8,658 nucleotides of DNA from Sulfurimonas sp. (GTDB lineage: Bacteria > Campylobacterota > Campylobacteria > Campylobacterales > Sulfurimonadaceae). Under the pieces are notes generated by a model. It was given only the letters and a program-made list of their open reading frames with translations. It made no database searches and was not told where the DNA came from. Shown here one piece after another: positions 6,010 to 8,658 of this stretch. Made by a program: the position numbers and the translations under genes. The stretch covers positions 1 to 8,658 of the forward strand of contig NZ_JALNZY010000087.1 in the NCBI RefSeq assembly GCF_023229105.1. The letters are read 5' to 3'. Within the stretch, counting starts at the first letter, position 1. Every line of letters starts with the position of its first letter.

Positions 6010-6837
6010 ATGTCAAATGAGCTAGAGGCATTTATTGAGTATATAAGTGTTATAAAGGCTCTTAGCAAAAAAAGTGTTCAAGCCTATAGAAGCGACTTAA
6101 TCACTCTTGAGGAGGCTCTTAAAAAACCTCTTATAAAAATGGACTCTGCTTTGCTCTTTAGTGCTTTGGGCGTATATAAAAACAAAAGAACGCTAAATAG
6201 AAAACTCTCTTCAGTGAATGCTTTTTTTGATTTTTGCTATAAAAGTCAATTCTTTGATGAAAAAATAAAACTGAAATTTTCAAAAATTCCAAAACTTCTT
6301 CCAAAGTTCATATCATACGCTGAGATACAAAACAATTTAAAGCAGATTGACAGAAGCTCTTTAATAGGAGTTCGTGATTATGCACTTATACTTTTTTTAT
6401 ACGCTAGTGGTACCAGGATAAGTGAATGTCTTGCCCTTAGCAAAGAAGATATAGAGGGGGAGTGGCTTCATGTAAGACATGCAAAGGGCGAGAAGGAGCG
6501 TATGGTTCCCATAGCAAAAGTTGCGCTAAAAGCTTTGCAGGAGTACATAAGCCAAAAGAAGAGAGAAGAAGCTTTTGTCTGGGCTAACTATAAAGGTGGC
6601 AGACTCAGCCGAATTTCGGCATATAAAATAACGCAAAAATATTTGGGAGTATCTCCACATGTGCTTCGCCACTCTTATGCGACTTCGCTAATATCAGGAG
6701 GAGCAGATTTGCGTGTTGTTCAAGAGCTTTTAGGACATGCCTCGCTTTTAACTACGCAGATTTATACGCATATACAAAAACAAGATCTCAAAGAGACTGT
6801 GGAAGTGTGTCATCCAATGGCAAAAGAGAGTTTATGA
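6010..6837 (+). CDS. Tyrosine recombinase, XerC/XerD type
   Basis: A 275-residue site-specific tyrosine recombinase with an N-terminal SAM-like DNA-binding domain (about 1-90; LSKKSVQAYRSDL at 18-30) and a C-terminal catalytic domain. All catalytic residues are visible: Arg136 in SGTRISE, Lys159 in HAKGEKER, His217 and Arg220 in HVLRHSYAT, His243 in LLGHAS and the nucleophile Tyr252 in TQIYTH. Length and motifs match XerC/XerD, which resolve chromosome dimers at dif, rather than phage integrases with longer N-terminal arms. It is shorter than the single XerH described in Campylobacter and Helicobacter (roughly 350-360 residues from memory). It starts 3 nt after the lipoprotein stop and overlaps the HD gene by 4 nt, so it belongs to a chromosomal operon rather than a mobile element. 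I saw no att or dif-like site. Whether it is XerC, XerD or a lone Xer is not decidable here. Confidence 0.85.
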   Translation: MSNELEAFIEYISVIKALSKKSVQAYRSDLITLEEALKKPLIKMDSALLFSALGVYKNKRTLNRKLSSVNAFFDFCYKSQFFDEKIKLKFSKIPKLLPKFISYAEIQNNLKQIDRSSLIGVRDYALILFLYASGTRISECLALSKEDIEGEWLHVRHAKGEKERMVPIAKVALKALQEYISQKKREEAFVWANYKGGRLSRISAYKITQKYLGVSPHVLRHSYATSLISGGADLRVVQELLGHASLLTTQIYTHIQKQDLKETVEVCHPMAKESL

Positions 6838-7307
6838 ACAGAGTAAAAAATAGTGTTTTTTCCAAATCCTTTTTAAAATCGCTTTTTTTTGTTCAAAACA
6901 AATGGCATGAACATGGGGTTTTGGTTCATACGCTTCGAGTTTTGTACAATATTTTAAAAGCTAGAGAGTTTAAATTTTTTGCCGCAGGAATTCTGCATGA
7001 TATAGGCAAGCCATTTTGTGCTTATAAAAAAGATGATGAAGATATAGAGTTTAAAGAGTATAGTTTTACCGACCATGAAGAGAGAAGTTATGAAATAATT
7101 AAGGATTGGGCTTTTATAAGTGATTTTACAAAAAATGTCGTTCGTTATCACTATCTAATAAGAGATATTGCTAAAAGTAAAGATGAAGATTTGCTAAGAT
7201 ATGAGAGCAAAAAAAAGATTTTGGAGAGTCTGGATTTGGAATTAAGAGAAGATCTAGAAAAATTTATGTTATATGATGATTTAGGTAAAGGAAAAAAAAG
7301 AAGATAA
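6834..7307 (+). CDS. Small HD-domain putative phosphohydrolase
   Basis: A 157-residue protein, essentially one HD domain. The metal-binding pattern is present: His32 in VHTLRVL, the His55-Asp56 pair in GILHDIGKP, His81 in TDHEERS, and a late Asp at 148 or 149 in LYDDLGKGK. Together with VVRYH (102-106) the layout resembles the HD domain attached to bacterial tRNA nucleotidyltransferases and poly(A) polymerases, but no nucleotidyltransferase domain is present. A cytoplasmic metal-dependent phosphatase or phosphodiesterase is likely; the substrate is unknown. Start: ATG at 6834 overlaps the recombinase stop as ATGA with AAGAGAG just upstream. An in-frame GTG at 6807 would add nine residues but has poorer support. 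Runs of eight T (6883-6890) and eight A (7292-7299) lie near its two ends. It closes the four-gene set. Confidence 0.75.
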   Translation: MNRVKNSVFSKSFLKSLFFVQNKWHEHGVLVHTLRVLYNILKAREFKFFAAGILHDIGKPFCAYKKDDEDIEFKEYSFTDHEERSYEIIKDWAFISDFTKNVVRYHYLIRDIAKSKDEDLLRYESKKKILESLDLELREDLEKFMLYDDLGKGKKRR

Positions 7308-7347
7308 ATTTTATTTAAAATCTAACACAAATGTAACATAAAGAGTG

Positions 7348-7353
7348 TAAAAT
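7348..7353 (+). promoter_or_regulatory. Possible -10 element for the NosL-like gene
   Basis: TAAAAT (5 of 6 to TATAAT), directly preceded by TG, in the 75-nt gap after the HD gene and about 30 nt before the ATG at 7383. No -35 box is recognisable. TAACAT at 7334-7339 and TAAGAT at 7365-7370 are weaker alternatives. The gap suggests a separate transcript but does not prove it. Confidence 0.3.
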
Positions 7354-7370
7354 TTATTTTTATTTAAGAT

Positions 7371-7376
7371 AGAAGG
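7371..7376 (+). promoter_or_regulatory. Ribosome binding site of the NosL-like gene
   Basis: AGAAGG, 6 nt before ATG at 7383. A GTG at 7380, immediately before in frame, would be only 3 nt from this site, so ATG is preferred. Confidence 0.55.
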
Positions 7377-7382
7377 TTTGTG

Positions 7383-7886
7383 ATGAAAAAAATTATCCCT
7401 TTTTTGGTAGTTTTAATTTTAGTTTTGTTGATTGTAGTAATCTTTTTTTCTTTGGGTACTTCCACTAGAATGGTTGTTGTAAAAGATGGGAATATCAAGC
7501 AGATTCCAATTGAGATGCAAGTTGGTATGTATCAAGACAGTGATTGCGGAATGGTTATAAATGAGCTAAAAGATGCTTCTCAGGTTATTATCAAAAGCGG
7601 AAAAAGTTGGTTTTTTCACGACCATGGCGGTTTTGTCAGATGGCTTGAGGATAAAGAGTTTAGAGATAGCGCAAAAATCTGGGTTATGAGTAGGGATACA
7701 AAGAGATGGATAGATGCCAAAGAAGCATATTACTCATGGGCGGATGAGACACCGATGGGATACGGTTTTGGTGCTTATGAGAAAAATAGAGAAGATTTTA
7801 TAGATTTTGATACAATGCGTCTTAGAATGTTAAGAGGAGAGACCCTGCGTAATCCACTTATCAGAAAACAGCTTTTAGGAAAATAG
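7383..7886 (+). CDS. NosL-like protein, membrane-anchored
   Basis: A 167-residue protein with an N-terminal membrane helix (about 4-24) and a periplasmic domain resembling NosL, the copper-binding accessory factor of nitrous oxide reductase. NosL-like landmarks are DCGMVI (residues 54-59), the aromatic/His block WFFHDHGGFVRWL (76-88), IWVMSRDTKRWIDAKEAYY (99-117) and the TPMGYGFGAYE block (123-133). Candidate soft-metal ligands are Cys55, Met57, His79, His81 and Met125. Classical NosL is a lipoprotein with a lipobox Cys; here there is no Cys in the N-terminal segment, so it is probably held by an uncleaved helix. The gene is followed after 10 nt by an HCxGMCGG-type membrane protein, which suggests a shared metal-handling role. 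No nos genes are visible, so it is not necessarily dedicated to nitrous oxide reductase. A Met-Met alternative start (GTG 7380) would add one residue. Confidence 0.65.
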   Translation: MKKIIPFLVVLILVLLIVVIFFSLGTSTRMVVVKDGNIKQIPIEMQVGMYQDSDCGMVINELKDASQVIIKSGKSWFFHDHGGFVRWLEDKEFRDSAKIWVMSRDTKRWIDAKEAYYSWADETPMGYGFGAYEKNREDFIDFDTMRLRMLRGETLRNPLIRKQLLGK

Positions 7887-7896
7887 TAAAAAGACA

Positions 7897-8610
7897 ATGG
7901 AAACGGTAAATATCTTAAGCATTATCAGCATCGCATTTTTAGGCTCATTTGGACACTGTATAGGTATGTGCGGTGGTATAGTTTTAGCGTATTCAACTAT
8001 AAAAATTGATCCAAAAAGCTCCAAAGTTTCGCAGAGTAGAGCGCATCTGCTCTACTCGTTTGGAAGAGTGTTTACCTATTCGATTTTAGGAGCTATTTTT
8101 GGGACGCTTGGCGGTGTTGTTACTTTTAGCAATACTGCAAACGGGGTAATGCTTTTAGTCGCAGGTATAGCGATGGTTCTTGCAGGACTTTCTCTTATGG
8201 GTAAAATAAAATTTTTAACCCTTATAGAGCATTCGTTTTCATCATCATCGTTGTATAAAGATTTATTTAAAAAAGTGTTAAACTCAAAATCTAACTTTAG
8301 CTTTTTTATTCTTGGTATGTTAAACGGCCTTTTGCCATGCGGGTTTGTCTATTTTTTTGCAATAACAGCGGCAAGTACGGCAAGTCCTATTTATGGCGCT
8401 TTGGTTATGGCAATATTTGGACTAAGTACAATTCCCGCAATGTTTTCTCTGGGTTTTTTAGCATCTCTCTCAAGCGCGACAAACTTTAGAAATATGATGG
8501 TAAGCCTCTCCTCTTTTGCCGTCATTGTTTATGGCATCTATACGATTTATAACGGCTATGATTATATTGCTAGAGATGAAAAAACATTAACCGAGTGCCA
8601 TAGTAACTGA
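7897..8610 (+). CDS. DsbD_2/TauE-like membrane protein with HCxGMCGG motif
   Basis: A 237-residue polytopic inner-membrane protein with about six predicted helices. It has the hallmark GSFGHCIGMCGG (residues 16-27) in the first helix and NGLLPCGFVYF (143-153) in the fourth, the pseudo-symmetric Cys positions of the DsbD_2 (COG2836) family. Databases often label these 'sulfite exporter TauE/SafE' or 'UreH-like', but homologues frequently sit beside cbb3 oxidase assembly and copper genes, which points to copper or thiol transport. A helix-poor loop lies around residues 100-130 (EHSFSSSSLYKD), and the C-terminus ends in ECHSN. The ribosome binding site is weak (AAAAGA before ATG 7897); coupling to the NosL-like gene 10 nt upstream probably drives translation. 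The transported species is not determined by the sequence. Confidence 0.72.
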   Translation: METVNILSIISIAFLGSFGHCIGMCGGIVLAYSTIKIDPKSSKVSQSRAHLLYSFGRVFTYSILGAIFGTLGGVVTFSNTANGVMLLVAGIAMVLAGLSLMGKIKFLTLIEHSFSSSSLYKDLFKKVLNSKSNFSFFILGMLNGLLPCGFVYFFAITAASTASPIYGALVMAIFGLSTIPAMFSLGFLASLSSATNFRNMMVSLSSFAVIVYGIYTIYNGYDYIARDEKTLTECHSN

Positions 8611-8626
8611 TTTTTTTATTTTTACT

Positions 8627-8635
8627 TGCTATAAT
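8627..8635 (+). promoter_or_regulatory. Consensus extended -10 promoter for a downstream gene
   Basis: TGCTATAAT is a perfect extended -10 element (TGn plus TATAAT) preceded by T-rich DNA (8611-8623), the usual arrangement for sigma-70 promoters in Campylobacterota. Transcription would start near 8642 and serve a gene beyond the right edge. Confidence 0.6.
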
Positions 8636-8658
8636 AAGCACTAAAAAAGGTATCAACC

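Noticed and set aside
6010..6837. Tyrosine recombinase as the integrase of a genomic island
   Set aside because: It is embedded in a tight operon, with no tRNA gene, direct repeats, atypical composition or cargo genes, and it is Xer-sized.
7308..7321. AT-only palindrome ATTTTA-TT-TAAAAT just after the HD gene
   Set aside because: It has no G/C pairs and almost no loop, so it is not a credible terminator; chance is likely in such AT-rich DNA.

Overview
The window is an AT-rich, densely packed stretch of bacterial chromosome. The gene content and protein style point to Campylobacterota (epsilonproteobacteria), most likely a free-living Sulfurimonas-like organism. The supporting signs are Lys/Glu/Ile-rich proteins, UUG starts, extended -10 promoters behind T-rich tracts, a stand-alone gatC, a PilT, a NosL-like protein and an HCxGMCGG-type membrane protein. 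This assignment is an inference; there is no rRNA or other decisive marker. There are no tRNA or rRNA genes, CRISPR arrays, insertion sequences or phage modules, and no gene-free stretch longer than about 130 bases.

Layout. (1) About 1-2830, plus strand: the 3' part of argD (acetylornithine aminotransferase), a TolC-family outer-membrane protein whose start lies 44 nt inside argD, and a MidA/NDUFAF7-type methyltransferase that overlaps the end of the TolC-like gene. (2) 2829-2864: a perfect 14-bp hairpin between convergent genes; its arms contain the stop codons of both neighbours. (3) 2863-4293, minus strand: gatC (amidotransferase subunit) followed by pilT (pilus retraction ATPase), with an extended -10 promoter ahead of gatC. 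(4) 4419-7307, plus strand: a tightly spaced four-gene set (gaps of 4 and 3 nt, then a 4-nt overlap). It encodes a membrane-anchored TPR-like protein resembling YfgM, a lipoprotein with repeats resembling the BamB beta-propeller, a tyrosine recombinase of the XerC/XerD type, and a small HD-domain protein. (5) 7383-8610, plus strand: a membrane-anchored NosL-like protein and a polytopic DsbD_2/TauE-like membrane protein, probably a metal (copper) handling pair. (6) 8627-8635: a consensus extended -10 promoter for a gene beyond the right edge.

Most of this is ordinary chromosomal backbone. The observation most worth following is the YfgM-like/BamB-like gene pair. It mirrors the yfgM-bamB order of gammaproteobacteria, in a lineage where, as far as I know, BamB is usually regarded as absent. 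The second is the NosL-like plus HCxGMCGG pair, a possible copper-delivery module. I saw no evidence of a wholly new defence or mobile system.
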